Made by a program: the position numbers and the translations under genes. From NCBI GenBank assembly GCA_001274695.2, contig LARU01000001.1:169749-233748 (forward strand): a DNA stretch of 64,000 bases, read 5' to 3'. The stretch's first letter is position 1. Every line of letters starts with the position of its first letter. Below, piece by piece: positions 28,869 to 37,081 of this stretch. Under the pieces are notes generated by a model. That model was not told the origin of the DNA and made no database searches. It saw only the letters and a program-made list of their open reading frames with translations. This DNA is from Azoarcus sp. PA01. GTDB lineage: Bacteria > Pseudomonadota > Gammaproteobacteria > Burkholderiales > Rhodocyclaceae.

Positions 28869-30769
28869 ATCGTGATCCCCTCCCCTGCTTCCGCAAACTG
28901 GATCAGGCGATCACTGGCTTTCGGCGCCTCCACCGCAGCGCGCGCCTGGAAGACCGGATCTTTGAAGTAGAGCGGTTGCTTGCCGTAAATGGCGGGATAA
29001 CCGGCCACGTACACCACCATGTCGCCCGCCTCTTCGATGTGGCCGTCCGCGTTCTTCCGAGGACCGGGCATCCGCAAGCACTCATCCGGTGTCAGCAAGG
29101 GGCGCTGCACTTCTTGGAACGTGCGGGAAACCTGCCCGAGCATCGCGGCCGTGCGGCGCCCGCTGGTCGTGATCTGCTCCTTGACTACGGTGGTCTGTCC
29201 GGTCAGCCGAGACAGGTGTTCGGCAGTCTCCATACGGTTCGGGGGATAGGCGTTGTGCACATGGCAGTTGGAGGTGATGGTTTCATCGGGTCCGTACCCC
29301 GTTTCACGGCTCTTGAGTTGGTTGATGTCCTGGCAGATCAGGTAGCACTTGATGCCGTAGCCCGCCACGAACGCCATCGACTCTTGCACGATCTGCAATT
29401 TCCCAAGGCTGGGAAACTCATCGAGCATCAGCAACAGCCGGTGCTTGTAGTGCGCCACCGGCCGCCCATTCTCGAAATCCAACTTGTCCGCAAGCAGACG
29501 GACAACCATGTTCACCATGACGCGAACCAAGGGCCGCAGCCGATCCTTGTCATTGGGTTGCGTGACGATGTAGAGCGTCACCGGGTCATCCGAATGCATC
29601 AGATCGCGGATGCGGAATTCGGAGCGACTCACGTTGCGGGCCACGACGGGATCGCGGTACAGGGCGAGGTAGGACTTCGCTGTAGACAGGACCGAGCCCG
29701 CTTCTTCCTCAGGCCGATCCATCATGTCGCGGGCGGTGGAACCGATGGCAGGATGGTTCTGCCCGGCGACGTGCCCATAGGTCGCCATCTCCATCCACAG
29801 CTCGCCAATGTCGCGGTTCGGATCGGCCAGCATCGCATCGACCGATGGCAGCGTGGCCGTGGTGGTGTCATCTTTCGCTTTGTAGAGCGCGTGAAGGATC
29901 ACGCCGACCAAGAGTGCAAACGCCGTTTTCTGCCAATGCGAACCCAAGCCCTTCCCGTCCGGGTCGACAATCAGGGTCGCGAGATTCTGAACATCGCCAA
30001 CCTCGTAATCAGTACCCAGCCGGATTTCGTCCAGCGGATTCCAGCACACGCTCCCGTTCGCAGTAGCCGGCTCGAACCGCAGCACCTTGTTCTTGGCGTG
30101 CTTCTTCCTCCACCCGGCAGTCATTGCCCACAGCTCGCCTTTCAGATCGGTGACGACGGCGCTGGCATCCCAAGACAGCATCGTCGGAACAACCAAGCCG
30201 ACACCTTTGCCCGAGCGGGTAGGGGCATAGCTCAAGACGTGTTCCGGGCCGTTATGGCGCAGGTAATAGAAATTCCCGCCCTTGTCCTCCCAGCCGCCGA
30301 CATAGACGCCCGTGGACAGGGCAGCGTCCTTGCCCCTGACAACATCGAAGAGGCGGCGGGGCCGGGGCAGCAATCCGGCCGCCTGGAGGTCTTTCTTCCC
30401 GGCCCAACGTGCGGAGCCGTGCAGGTACTCGTTCGCCTTCGACGAGTTCGAGGACACGACTTTCGCCACCGCCACGCCCAGCAGCCCGACCGTGGAAACC
30501 ATCAGGCCGATACTCCCCGCCTGCATGATTTCGTTCGGATAGTGGGAATACCACTTCGAGGCCCACTCGAGGATCGACCACGGCGCATAGACGTGGTTGA
30601 AATGGTCGCCGAGGTTCGCCGGGTAATTGAAGGTGTGGGCGAAAAATTGAGTAGCAGACTGCAATCCCCCCCCAAGCGACACCGCCCCGAGCACGGGCAA
30701 CAACTTGCCGCCCGCGCCTTTCTTGGTGCGAACTTGAGGCCCGACCGCATTGTTCATCTTGATCTTCAT
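28865..30769 (-). CDS. traG: TraG type IV coupling protein (VirD4 family)
   Basis: This 634-residue protein has N-terminal membrane segments (LLPVLGAVSLGGGL and IGLMVSTVGLLGVAVAKVV). The VirD4/TraG ATPase domain follows, with Walker A in APTRSGKGVGLVVPT (about residue 185) and Walker B in LLLMLDEFPSLGKL (about residue 445). It couples the relaxosome to the mating channel and pumps DNA. The length equals RP4 TraG (635). It overlaps traI and traF by 4 bp each. Confidence 0.92.
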   Translation of the reverse strand: MKIKMNNAVGPQVRTKKGAGGKLLPVLGAVSLGGGLQSATQFFAHTFNYPANLGDHFNHVYAPWSILEWASKWYSHYPNEIMQAGSIGLMVSTVGLLGVAVAKVVSSNSSKANEYLHGSARWAGKKDLQAAGLLPRPRRLFDVVRGKDAALSTGVYVGGWEDKGGNFYYLRHNGPEHVLSYAPTRSGKGVGLVVPTMLSWDASAVVTDLKGELWAMTAGWRKKHAKNKVLRFEPATANGSVCWNPLDEIRLGTDYEVGDVQNLATLIVDPDGKGLGSHWQKTAFALLVGVILHALYKAKDDTTTATLPSVDAMLADPNRDIGELWMEMATYGHVAGQNHPAIGSTARDMMDRPEEEAGSVLSTAKSYLALYRDPVVARNVSRSEFRIRDLMHSDDPVTLYIVTQPNDKDRLRPLVRVMVNMVVRLLADKLDFENGRPVAHYKHRLLLMLDEFPSLGKLQIVQESMAFVAGYGIKCYLICQDINQLKSRETGYGPDETITSNCHVHNAYPPNRMETAEHLSRLTGQTTVVKEQITTSGRRTAAMLGQVSRTFQEVQRPLLTPDECLRMPGPRKNADGHIEEAGDMVVYVAGYPAIYGKQPLYFKDPVFQARAAVEAPKASDRLIQFAEAGEGITI

Positions 30770-32988
30770 CGACTCCTTCCCTTCGACGTTTGGATCGAAC
30801 CCCGGGGGGTGACGGTGACGGGATCGCCGACCGCTACACGGGACAAGCGCCGGGCCGTGGCGTGGTCGATGGACAGAACCATGACAACGTCAGCATCGTC
30901 TCGCCTGAGAAGAGCCGACGTCTGACCCTCGACATGACGAAGGCCAGCAAATGAAAAACCACGGGCATTCACATTATATAGACTGTTTTTCGTTATATCG
31001 AAGTATTTTAGGTGCTTATCTTTGCCCTCGGCGAGGGATTTGTCCGCTGCAGCCTGTTGCGCGGGTTTCAGCCGTCCTGCCCCAACAGCGTCCCGTCGCA
31101 ATGCGTGATCTGATTGGGCTCCTTGCTGCTCCACGTGACGATGAACATCACGCGGCAATAGCACTTCACTTCCGCTGGCGATGCGAACCACACCGAGTTC
31201 GGACATTCCTCGCAAACGGTGCTGGCTTTGGGGCGGCGGAACTCGTCCAAGGCCTCCAACGTTGGGCTTGCGGCCGACATGGGCGGAGGCGTCCATGCCC
31301 GCCCCGCCTCTGGTGTCGTTGCCGCCTCGGCCGGCTCCAGCCCCGGTTCGGGTAAGGTTGTCGTCGGCAGCGGCGCTTGGTCCAGCGCCGCCAAGGCGGC
31401 GTCGATCAGTTCGTCCTCGCTCAGTTCGTGCCGCTCGCTCATAGGCTTTCTCCTTGCTCAAAAGCTGTTGCCGCCGCAATTCCAAAGCGGAATCGGCAAA
31501 CGTGATAGGTAGCTGGGAATCGACGGCAGTCCTGATAACTTGAGCCTTGAAGTCGGGGGTGCCGTTGACGGTGATCTGGCTGCCATACCGCTCCATCGCC
31601 AGACGCAGCGCGGCTTGCACCCCCTCGCGCGTGGCCTCGCGGGAAACCTGGAGCTTGTCGCCATCGTCGCGGACAGCCGACTGGCCGACGCGGAAGATGA
31701 TCGTGCCCTTCTTGGTGATGTTGTCCAGAACATGGGCGCGCTCGGGCTTCGCTGCACCCTGTCCGGCGACGGTGTTGCCCTTGAGGCCCTGGGCCGCCTC
31801 ACGACCCCGCAGGGCGGCCAACGCGTCCGCATTGCCCTGTAGGGCCTCCTGCTTCAACCAGTCCGTCCACGCCCGCCGCTGGAAGCCCTGGTAGAGCTTT
31901 TCCCGTTCTTTCGCATACTCCTCATGGATCTCGGTCAGCTGGTCGCGCAGGGCAGTACTGGCCTGCGAATAGAGCACCTTCTTGCCGACGCCCTGGCTGT
32001 CGACAACCTTGAGGGTCGCGCGCCGGAGCCGGTTGGCCCGCTTCGCACCCTCTACAGCACGATCCTTGCGGCGCCGGGCTTTCGCCAGCGCGTCGGCTCG
32101 TGCCGCTGTGAGGGTCTGCTGCTCGGCCTTGTACCGCGCATAGAGCTCGACCGTATTGACGCGCAGGCGAATGGGAGACTTTTCGTATTGCCGCCGGATC
32201 TTCGGCTTCGCCAGCCGATCCGGCGACGGCTCGAAGGGACCAAGCCGGGCCTCAAGACCCGGTTTGGAAAGCTCACGGGCGAGGGTGCTGGCTTTGACTC
32301 GCGTACCGTCTGCCGCTTCTACAACCAAGCCATTGCCGCGCTCGCGCAGCGCAAGGCCGTTTTCCCTCATGACCTGGTGCAGCTCGGTCCACGATTGCGC
32401 CCCGCGCATTTCCTTCAAGCATTCCCGCCGGACCCAGCCCACTAGGCTTTCGACGCCCGCATGACGCTCCATGTCCGCGGCGCGCCCCTCGGCCATCGAG
32501 CGCCGCGATTGGTGGTTGTCCTGCTCCAGCCCGTAATCCCGCTCGAGCACGGCGCACAGATCCGCAAGGATGCGATAGGACTGGAACGGCTCATGCATCG
32601 TGTGCCGCTCCGGGTGGATCTTGTTGATGGCGATGTGAAGGTGAAGATTGTCGGTGTCATGGTGTACCGCACTGACACGCTGGTGCTCGCCGTAACCGAG
32701 GCCGTCAGAGATACGTTCCTCAATCGCTTTCAAAGTCTCCACGCTCGGGTGTTCACCGGGCCGAAAACTCACCAGCAGGTGACTGGTCTTGTCGCCGGCC
32801 GCCCGGGTGTTCTGCCGCTGCGTAGCAAGCACTTCCCCGATGACCGCCTGCAGGGTGGCGGCCTCGCAATTCGTAGCTGTGACCTGCCCGAGGCGTTCCG
32901 TTTTGTCTTGCTCGTCGGTGATGTACTCTACCAGCTCGGCGAAGTCGCTCTTGGCAAGGGACCGCATTGGGACGTGCTTCGCGATCAC
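30766..32988 (-). CDS. traI: TraI relaxase, MOB-P family
   Basis: This 740-residue protein begins MIAKHVPMRSLAKSDFAELV, almost identical to RP4 TraI as recalled. The catalytic Tyr lies in the N-terminal EYITDE region, the SHLLVSFRPGEHP stretch is motif II, and the metal-binding histidines are in HHDTDNLHLHIAINKIHP (motif III). It cleaves one strand at nic and stays bound to the 5' end. The start is GTG at 32988; an ATG lies seven codons inside. The C-terminal third hosts the overlapping gene traH in another frame. It is intact over its whole length, which suggests a functional relaxase. Confidence 0.93.
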   Translation of the reverse strand: MIAKHVPMRSLAKSDFAELVEYITDEQDKTERLGQVTATNCEAATLQAVIGEVLATQRQNTRAAGDKTSHLLVSFRPGEHPSVETLKAIEERISDGLGYGEHQRVSAVHHDTDNLHLHIAINKIHPERHTMHEPFQSYRILADLCAVLERDYGLEQDNHQSRRSMAEGRAADMERHAGVESLVGWVRRECLKEMRGAQSWTELHQVMRENGLALRERGNGLVVEAADGTRVKASTLARELSKPGLEARLGPFEPSPDRLAKPKIRRQYEKSPIRLRVNTVELYARYKAEQQTLTAARADALAKARRRKDRAVEGAKRANRLRRATLKVVDSQGVGKKVLYSQASTALRDQLTEIHEEYAKEREKLYQGFQRRAWTDWLKQEALQGNADALAALRGREAAQGLKGNTVAGQGAAKPERAHVLDNITKKGTIIFRVGQSAVRDDGDKLQVSREATREGVQAALRLAMERYGSQITVNGTPDFKAQVIRTAVDSQLPITFADSALELRRQQLLSKEKAYERAARTERGRTDRRRLGGAGPSAAADDNLTRTGAGAGRGGNDTRGGAGMDASAHVGRKPNVGGLGRVPPPQSQHRLRGMSELGVVRIASGSEVLLPRDVHRHVEQQGAQSDHALRRDAVGAGRLKPAQQAAADKSLAEGKDKHLKYFDITKNSLYNVNARGFSFAGLRHVEGQTSALLRRDDADVVMVLSIDHATARRLSRVAVGDPVTVTPRGSIQTSKGRSR
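31068..31442 (-). CDS. traH: TraH, out-of-frame gene nested inside traI
   Basis: This 124-residue acidic protein (MSERHELSEDELIDAALAALDQ) is read in a different frame within the 3' part of traI. A good ribosome site AAGGAG sits 8 bp upstream of its ATG at 31442. RP4 has the same nested arrangement: TraH (about 119 residues) stabilises the TraI-TraJ-oriT relaxosome. The N-terminal pattern and position match. Two Cys pairs (CEECPN, CYC) are visible in the C-terminal half. Confidence 0.8.
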   Translation of the reverse strand: MSERHELSEDELIDAALAALDQAPLPTTTLPEPGLEPAEAATTPEAGRAWTPPPMSAASPTLEALDEFRRPKASTVCEECPNSVWFASPAEVKCYCRVMFIVTWSSKEPNQITHCDGTLLGQDG

Positions 32989-33004
32989 GCGCGAGCCCCG
33001 GCGT

Positions 33005-33017
33005 TTTAGCGGCTAAA
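33005..33017. promoter_or_regulatory. KorB-type operator between traJ and traI
   Basis: TTTAGCGGCTAAA matches the IncP KorB operator consensus exactly. It lies in the 33-bp gap between the traJ stop and the traI start, so KorB binding there could limit relaxase expression. Confidence 0.8.
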
Positions 33018-33021
33018 AGGA

Positions 33022-33396
33022 TCATCGCTCGGCCCTCGGCATGACGACGGTCATCATGACCTGCCCCATCTCGTCCTGGGTCGCCTCGATGCGGGACAGG
33101 ACCGCGCGAATAGTCGCCTCGCCAAACTGCGTGGTGCGCTCGTCGTTGGTGAGCCAAAGCTTCAGCAGCCCGCCGAGGCGGCCAAGATCGCCATTGATTC
33201 GGGCGAGTTCGCGCACCTGCTCGTAATCGACCACACCACCGATGCGGTAGCCCTGCCCGACTTCGCGCAGAAAGCGGGCAACGCTCATCCCGGCTCGCCG
33301 GGCCTGATCTTCGATCAGCTTCTTCTCTTCCGGGAACACAGGCACCCGTAGGTGGTGCTTGCGCTTCCCGGCGGTTGGCCTTGCGCCTTTCCGCAT
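33022..33396 (-). CDS. traJ: TraJ, oriT-recognising relaxosome protein
   Basis: This 124-residue ribbon-helix-helix type protein contains FPEEKKLIEDQARRAGMSVARFLREVGQGY and VDYEQVRELARINGDLGRLGGLLKLWLT, nearly the RP4 TraJ sequence as recalled. The start at 33396 is chosen because it gives the RP4 length and has AGCGAGG upstream; the frame stays open further upstream into oriT. It binds the right arm of the oriT inverted repeat and recruits TraI. Confidence 0.88.
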   Translation of the reverse strand: MRKGARPTAGKRKHHLRVPVFPEEKKLIEDQARRAGMSVARFLREVGQGYRIGGVVDYEQVRELARINGDLGRLGGLLKLWLTNDERTTQFGEATIRAVLSRIEATQDEMGQVMMTVVMPRAER

Positions 33397-33472
33397 CGTC
33401 CAAACCTCGCTTGTCATGCCGGCGGTAGCCGGCCCAGCCTCGCAGAGCAGGATGCCCGTTGAGCGCCCCCGG

Positions 33473-33590
33473 CGCGAATAAGGGATAGCGAAGTTAGATA
33501 ACCGGCTCCGCTGGTTAGCTAACTTCGCCCATCCTGCCCGCCATTCGGCGTTCATTACCCCAGGAAAAGTCTACGCCATCACTTTTGATT
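33473..33590 (+). other. oriT: IncP-type origin of transfer (oriT) with nic site
   Basis: A 16-bp imperfect inverted repeat (33488-33503 and 33513-33528, arms GCGAAGTTAGATAACC and GGTTAGCTAACTTCGC, one mismatch) is followed by CATCCTGCCCG. There the IncP nic core ATCCTG|C puts the cut between 33536 and 33537. The flanking elements GAATAAGGGA on the left and GGAAAAGTCTACG (33562-33574) on the right also match RP4 oriT. It lies between the divergent traJ and traK genes as in RP4. Confidence 0.9.
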
Positions 33591-33771
33591 TATCCGCAGT
33601 GGCGCGCAAAACAAGTGTAAAACATTTAATGGATATAGCGAAATTACGTGAACGCTCCCATAATCCCTGTGCCGTAATGGTATGGACACGATGTAGTTGC
33701 ACCTTTTCGCGGTCTTGTTACACGCCGCATAGCGCAAGAATTGAAGCGACGGGACCTATGGAACGAGCACG

Positions 33772-34179
33772 ATGGCGAAGAGCTACACCGAAGAACTTGC
33801 CGGGTGGGTGAGCAAACACAAGACACAAAGACCGCGCCAGGACAAGAACATCGTTGCGTTCTTGGCCGTGAAGGGCGACGTGAAGGCAGCGCTCGATGCA
33901 GGCTACTCCATGAAAACCATCTGGGAGCACCTGCACGAAACGAAGCGCATCGAGTATCGCTATGAGACTTTCACGCTGCATGTGAAGCGGTACATCCGGG
34001 CCAAGCCTCGAGCCGAACACCAAGTCGAGCAGCAGCTACCGCAGGAGCAGAGCAAGCCACAAGTTCTGGCGGCCCCAACGAAGCCCGACCAGGCGCAAAG
34101 CGAGCCCCGAAAGACCTCGCTGCCCTCCGTGGGAGGCTTCACGTTCAACGCAACACCGAAGAAAGAGGACTTGTTCTAA
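33772..34179 (+). CDS. traK: TraK, oriT-binding protein
   Basis: This 135-residue basic protein begins MAKSYTEELAGWVSKHK and carries GDVKAALDAGYSMKTIWEHLHETKRIEYRYETF. It ends with a Pro/Lys-rich tail and GGFTFNATPKKEDLF, the same ends as RP4 TraK. TraK wraps the traK side of oriT to expose nic. It is the first gene of the plus-strand leader operon and overlaps traL by 1 bp. Confidence 0.88.
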   Translation: MAKSYTEELAGWVSKHKTQRPRQDKNIVAFLAVKGDVKAALDAGYSMKTIWEHLHETKRIEYRYETFTLHVKRYIRAKPRAEHQVEQQLPQEQSKPQVLAAPTKPDQAQSEPRKTSLPSVGGFTFNATPKKEDLF

Positions 34180-34904
34180 TGGCCAAGATCCACATGGTTC
34201 TGCAAGGGAAAGGCGGCGTCGGCAAGTCGATGATCTCGGCGGTCATTGCGCAGTACAAGGCAGGGAAGGGGCAGAAGCCCATATGCATTGACACGGATCC
34301 GGTCAATGCGACGTTCGAGGGATACAAGGCCCTCGACGTGCGGCGCCTCAACATCCTGGAGGGCGATGAGATCAACACCAGGAACTTCGATATCCTGGTC
34401 GAGCAGATCGCCACCGCCGAGGTCGACGTCATCGTCGACAACGGTGCCAGCTCTTTCGTGCCGCTCTCGCACTACCTCATTAGCAACCAGGTGCCGGCGC
34501 TACTCCGGGACATGGGGCATGAGCTGGTGGTGCACACCGTCATTACGGGCGGGCAGGCTCTCCAAGATACGGTGAGCGGTTTCGCCCAGCTCGCCAGCCA
34601 ATTCCCCGCCGAATGCCTGTTCGTCGCCTGGCTGAACCCCTATTGGGGCGCCATCGAGCACGAGGGCAAGGGGTTCGAGCAAATGAAGGCGTACATCACG
34701 AACAAGGATCGCGTGTCGGCCATCATCCAGATTCCGTCGCTCAAGGAAGAAACCTACGGCCGCGACTTTACGGAAATGCTCCAAGCTCGCCTTACCTTTG
34801 ATGAGGCCTTGGCGATGAGCTCTCTCACGATCATGACGCGGCAGCGGCTCAAGATCGTGAAAGGCCAGCTCTTCGCCCAGCTCGAGAATACGGCGGTGCT
34901 GTGA
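34179..34904 (+). CDS. traL: TraL, ParA/MinD-like ATPase of the transfer leader operon
   Basis: This 241-residue protein has a deviant Walker A motif QGKGGVGKS at residue 9 and VDVIVDNGASSF as Walker B region, the RP4 TraL layout and exact length. Its function in transfer is not well known. Start and stop overlap traK and traM (ATG at 34901 within the traL end). Confidence 0.88.
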   Translation: MAKIHMVLQGKGGVGKSMISAVIAQYKAGKGQKPICIDTDPVNATFEGYKALDVRRLNILEGDEINTRNFDILVEQIATAEVDVIVDNGASSFVPLSHYLISNQVPALLRDMGHELVVHTVITGGQALQDTVSGFAQLASQFPAECLFVAWLNPYWGAIEHEGKGFEQMKAYITNKDRVSAIIQIPSLKEETYGRDFTEMLQARLTFDEALAMSSLTIMTRQRLKIVKGQLFAQLENTAVL

Positions 34905-35338
34905 TGTCGGACAAGATCGAGTCGATCATCAAGGAGATCGCGGCCAAGCACGGCATCGCCGTTGGCCGCGATGATCCGATCCTGGTCCTGCAAACGATCA
35001 ATGAGCGACTGATGCAGGACAGCGCGGTCGCCCAGCAGGAAACGCTGGACCGCTTCAAGGAAGAACTGGAATCCATCGCACACCGGTGGGGCGAAGACGC
35101 CAAGAGCAAGGCGGAACGGACGTTGAATGCGGCGCTGACAGCGAGTAAGGAAACCATGATGAAAGGGATGCAGGAGGGTGCGAAAGCGGCCGCCGAATCG
35201 GCGCGCTGCGAGGTGGAGGCCGCGGTCGGGCGGCTCGCCGGCTCAATCCGGGACGGCCGGCGGATCGCGATCATGAACATGATCGCGGGCGCCCTGGCTG
35301 TCTTTGCAGCAGCCATGGCGCTGCTCTCGACGTTATGA
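34901..35338 (+). CDS. traM: TraM, transfer leader protein
   Basis: This 145-residue protein is the same length as RP4 TraM. The N-terminal part SDKIESIIKEIAAKHGIAVGRDDPILVLQTINERLMQDS and a long helical region precede one C-terminal membrane segment (IAIMNMIAGALAVFAAAMALLSTL). It overlaps traL by 4 bp and ends directly at a terminator hairpin. Confidence 0.85.
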   Translation: MMSDKIESIIKEIAAKHGIAVGRDDPILVLQTINERLMQDSAVAQQETLDRFKEELESIAHRWGEDAKSKAERTLNAALTASKETMMKGMQEGAKAAAESARCEVEAAVGRLAGSIRDGRRIAIMNMIAGALAVFAAAMALLSTL

Positions 35339-35373
35339 AACCGGCGGATAGGGAGATCCAGACCGGTTTTTTT
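35338..35373 (+). terminator. Rho-independent terminator of the traKLM operon
   Basis: AAACCGG (35338-35344) pairs with CCGGTTT (35363-35369) and is followed by a T-run to 35373. It starts in the traM stop codon. Confidence 0.75.
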
Positions 35374-35501
35374 ATGGCTCAGGTTGACGCTTTGACACTA
35401 AATCCGTTTTGGGTATCTCGGGTCGGGCGCCGGGCGATGACCTCCTGGGCGGCGGCCGGGGCCAGTGCCGTCGTGGCCGACTCAGGGAGCCAGGCGCCTA
35501 A
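35374..35501 (+). other. Possible 5' remnant of a gene cut by the IS5-type element
   Basis: An ATG at 35374 opens a frame (AQVDALTLNPFWVSRVGRRAMTSWAAAG) that runs ~42 codons to the IS border. There is no recognised similarity. It may be the start of the next plasmid gene or non-coding DNA. Confidence 0.25.
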
Positions 35502-36343
35502 GAACCTGCTCAAAGTCTCTGGAGTTATGAGAACTTTGAGGAATGAGGAAGAGCTATCCGAGCGCCATCAGTGGCGAACAGTTCGAGCTCATCCGTCCGC
35601 TGCTGGAGAGTGCGCGCAGGAAGACCTGTCCGAGGCGCGTGGACCTGTACGAAGTGTTCTGCGCGGTGTTGTATCTGCTCAGGAGTGGCTGCCAGTGGCG
35701 CATGCTGCCCGAGGGGTTTCCCAAATGGCGCACCGTGCACGCGTACTTTGCCATCTGGAGCGAGCCGCGCGAGGGTGGTAGCCTGCTGGAGCAGACTTTA
35801 AAAAATCAGGGTGGCGCGGCCCGGCAGAGACTGGAGCGCAACGCCTGCAGCACGCTCTTGATCGTGGACGCGCAAAGCGTGAAGAACACGGATACGGCGG
35901 CCCAGAAGGGCTATGACGCGGGCAAGAAGGTGTCGGGGATCAAGCGCCCCATCGCGGTCGACACCCAAGGCTTGCCATATGCGGTGGCGGTGAACAGGGC
36001 TGAGGTGACGGACCGCAAGGGCGCGCTGCAGGCGGCTGCGTCGTTGCAAGCCTGGGCTCGAGCGGGTGCAAAGCGTGCTGTGCGACAGCGCCTATATGGG
36101 CCAGCCCTTCGCGCAGGGCGTGCGCGAGATCCTGGGTCAGGGCGTGACGGTGCAGATCGCCAAGCGCCGCGAACCCCACGCGTTCAAGGTGATGCCCAAG
36201 CGCGGAATCGTCGAGCGCAGCTTTGCCTGGCTGGAAAAGAACATGCGACTATGGAAGAACTGCGAGCGGCTGCTCAACACCAGCTTGCAGTTCATCCACC
36301 TCTCATTCCTGGCCCTTTTGCTCAATAGACTTTAAACAGGTTC
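35502..36343 (+). mobile_element. IS5-family insertion sequence (IS427-like)
   Basis: The ends GAACCTGCTCAAAGTCT (left) and GAACCTGTTTAAAGTCT (right, reverse complement) form 17-bp inverted repeats with two mismatches around an 842-bp element holding one IS5-type transposase. No identical target duplication is evident (CTAA left, TCAG right). This may mean one end comes from a different event. It closes the right side of the tra block; a remnant of a related copy lies at 47.35 kb. Confidence 0.8.
35543..36335 (+). pseudogene. IS5-family transposase with a frameshift
   Basis: The first part (MRKSYPSAISGEQFELIRPLLE, CQWRMLPEGFPKWRTVHAYF, VDAQSVKNTD) and the last part (VQSVLCDSAYMGQPFAQGV, IVERSFAWLEKNMRLWKNCERLL, with the DDE glutamate in VERSFAW) are in different frames. 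They join near 36030 if one extra base is removed (KGALQALRRCKPGLERVQ). Some IS427-group elements use two overlapping frames, so programmed frameshifting cannot be excluded. Confidence 0.75.
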
Positions 36344-36471
36344 TCAGGAATTCTTCCATTTTCCTGAAAACAGCGGCTGGTCAAGTGCATCGCATTTCTC
36401 CCGTGTTGCGAAAGAATTCGAATCGACGATTTATACCTGCCTTCCGTGGCCTTCAGGGGTCACACATCCCT

Positions 36472-37047
36472 TCACTCCCCTCGGAGCCAGCGACGTAGCA
36501 ATTTCGTGATGACCGGCATCACGACGTACGTCAGCAGGACCACCGCGATCGGAATCAGCACCATCGTAGCCATATACACCGGCAGCCCTTCGAGCACGGG
36601 TCGCAATACCATCAGCAGGGGCGTGATCGTCAGATACACGCCCAGCCCGCTGGCGATCATCATCTTGTGGCGGGGGGGTGGAATCATCGGCTGGGGCGAG
36701 CCGGCGTTTGCCGGCAACTGAAACCATGTTTCCAAACCGACGGCCTGCTCGATCAGCACCGGTGCGCTCTCCACCGATTCGAGTTGCCTCACCAGTTCCA
36801 GCCGTTGCGCAGAATCCTCCCATCGCCGCAGGCTTGCGAAGCTGTCGAAACTCATGATGATTCGGTACGCACGTTCTCCGGTGCCGGTGGGTTTGAGGAT
36901 AGTGGCACCCAGGTTGCCCGGGAACTGGCGCGCCGCCCGAACGCCTCCACCGATGAGGACTTCCCACTCCGTCTCCCGCCCGAGTTTCGGCACCCGCGTA
37001 ACCATCAGGGTTACAGGATCCTTGAGTACCTGCTCTTCAGCAATCAA
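36472..37047 (-). CDS. Membrane-anchored antibiotic-biosynthesis-monooxygenase (ABM) domain protein
   Basis: This 191-residue protein has an N-terminal dimeric barrel ABM-type domain (VTLMVTRVPKLGRETEWEVLIGG, YRIIMSFDSFASLRRWEDS) and two C-terminal membrane helices (SGLGVYLTITPLLMVLRPVL and ATMVLIPIAVVLLTYVVMPVITKLL). It lies 34 bp after the TRAP permease in the same direction, the last gene of the presumed phthalate operon. Proteins of this fused type are widespread and uncharacterised. A role in aromatic handling is conjecture. Confidence 0.7.
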   Translation of the reverse strand: MIAEEQVLKDPVTLMVTRVPKLGRETEWEVLIGGGVRAARQFPGNLGATILKPTGTGERAYRIIMSFDSFASLRRWEDSAQRLELVRQLESVESAPVLIEQAVGLETWFQLPANAGSPQPMIPPPRHKMMIASGLGVYLTITPLLMVLRPVLEGLPVYMATMVLIPIAVVLLTYVVMPVITKLLRRWLRGE

Positions 37048-37081
37048 TCACGCTCCCTCCTCTGCTGCTGTGCTTTGTCCG

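Noticed and set aside
28976..30925. A 649-codon plus-strand frame opposite traG
   Set aside because: Antisense shadow of an intact VirD4-type gene without domain content.
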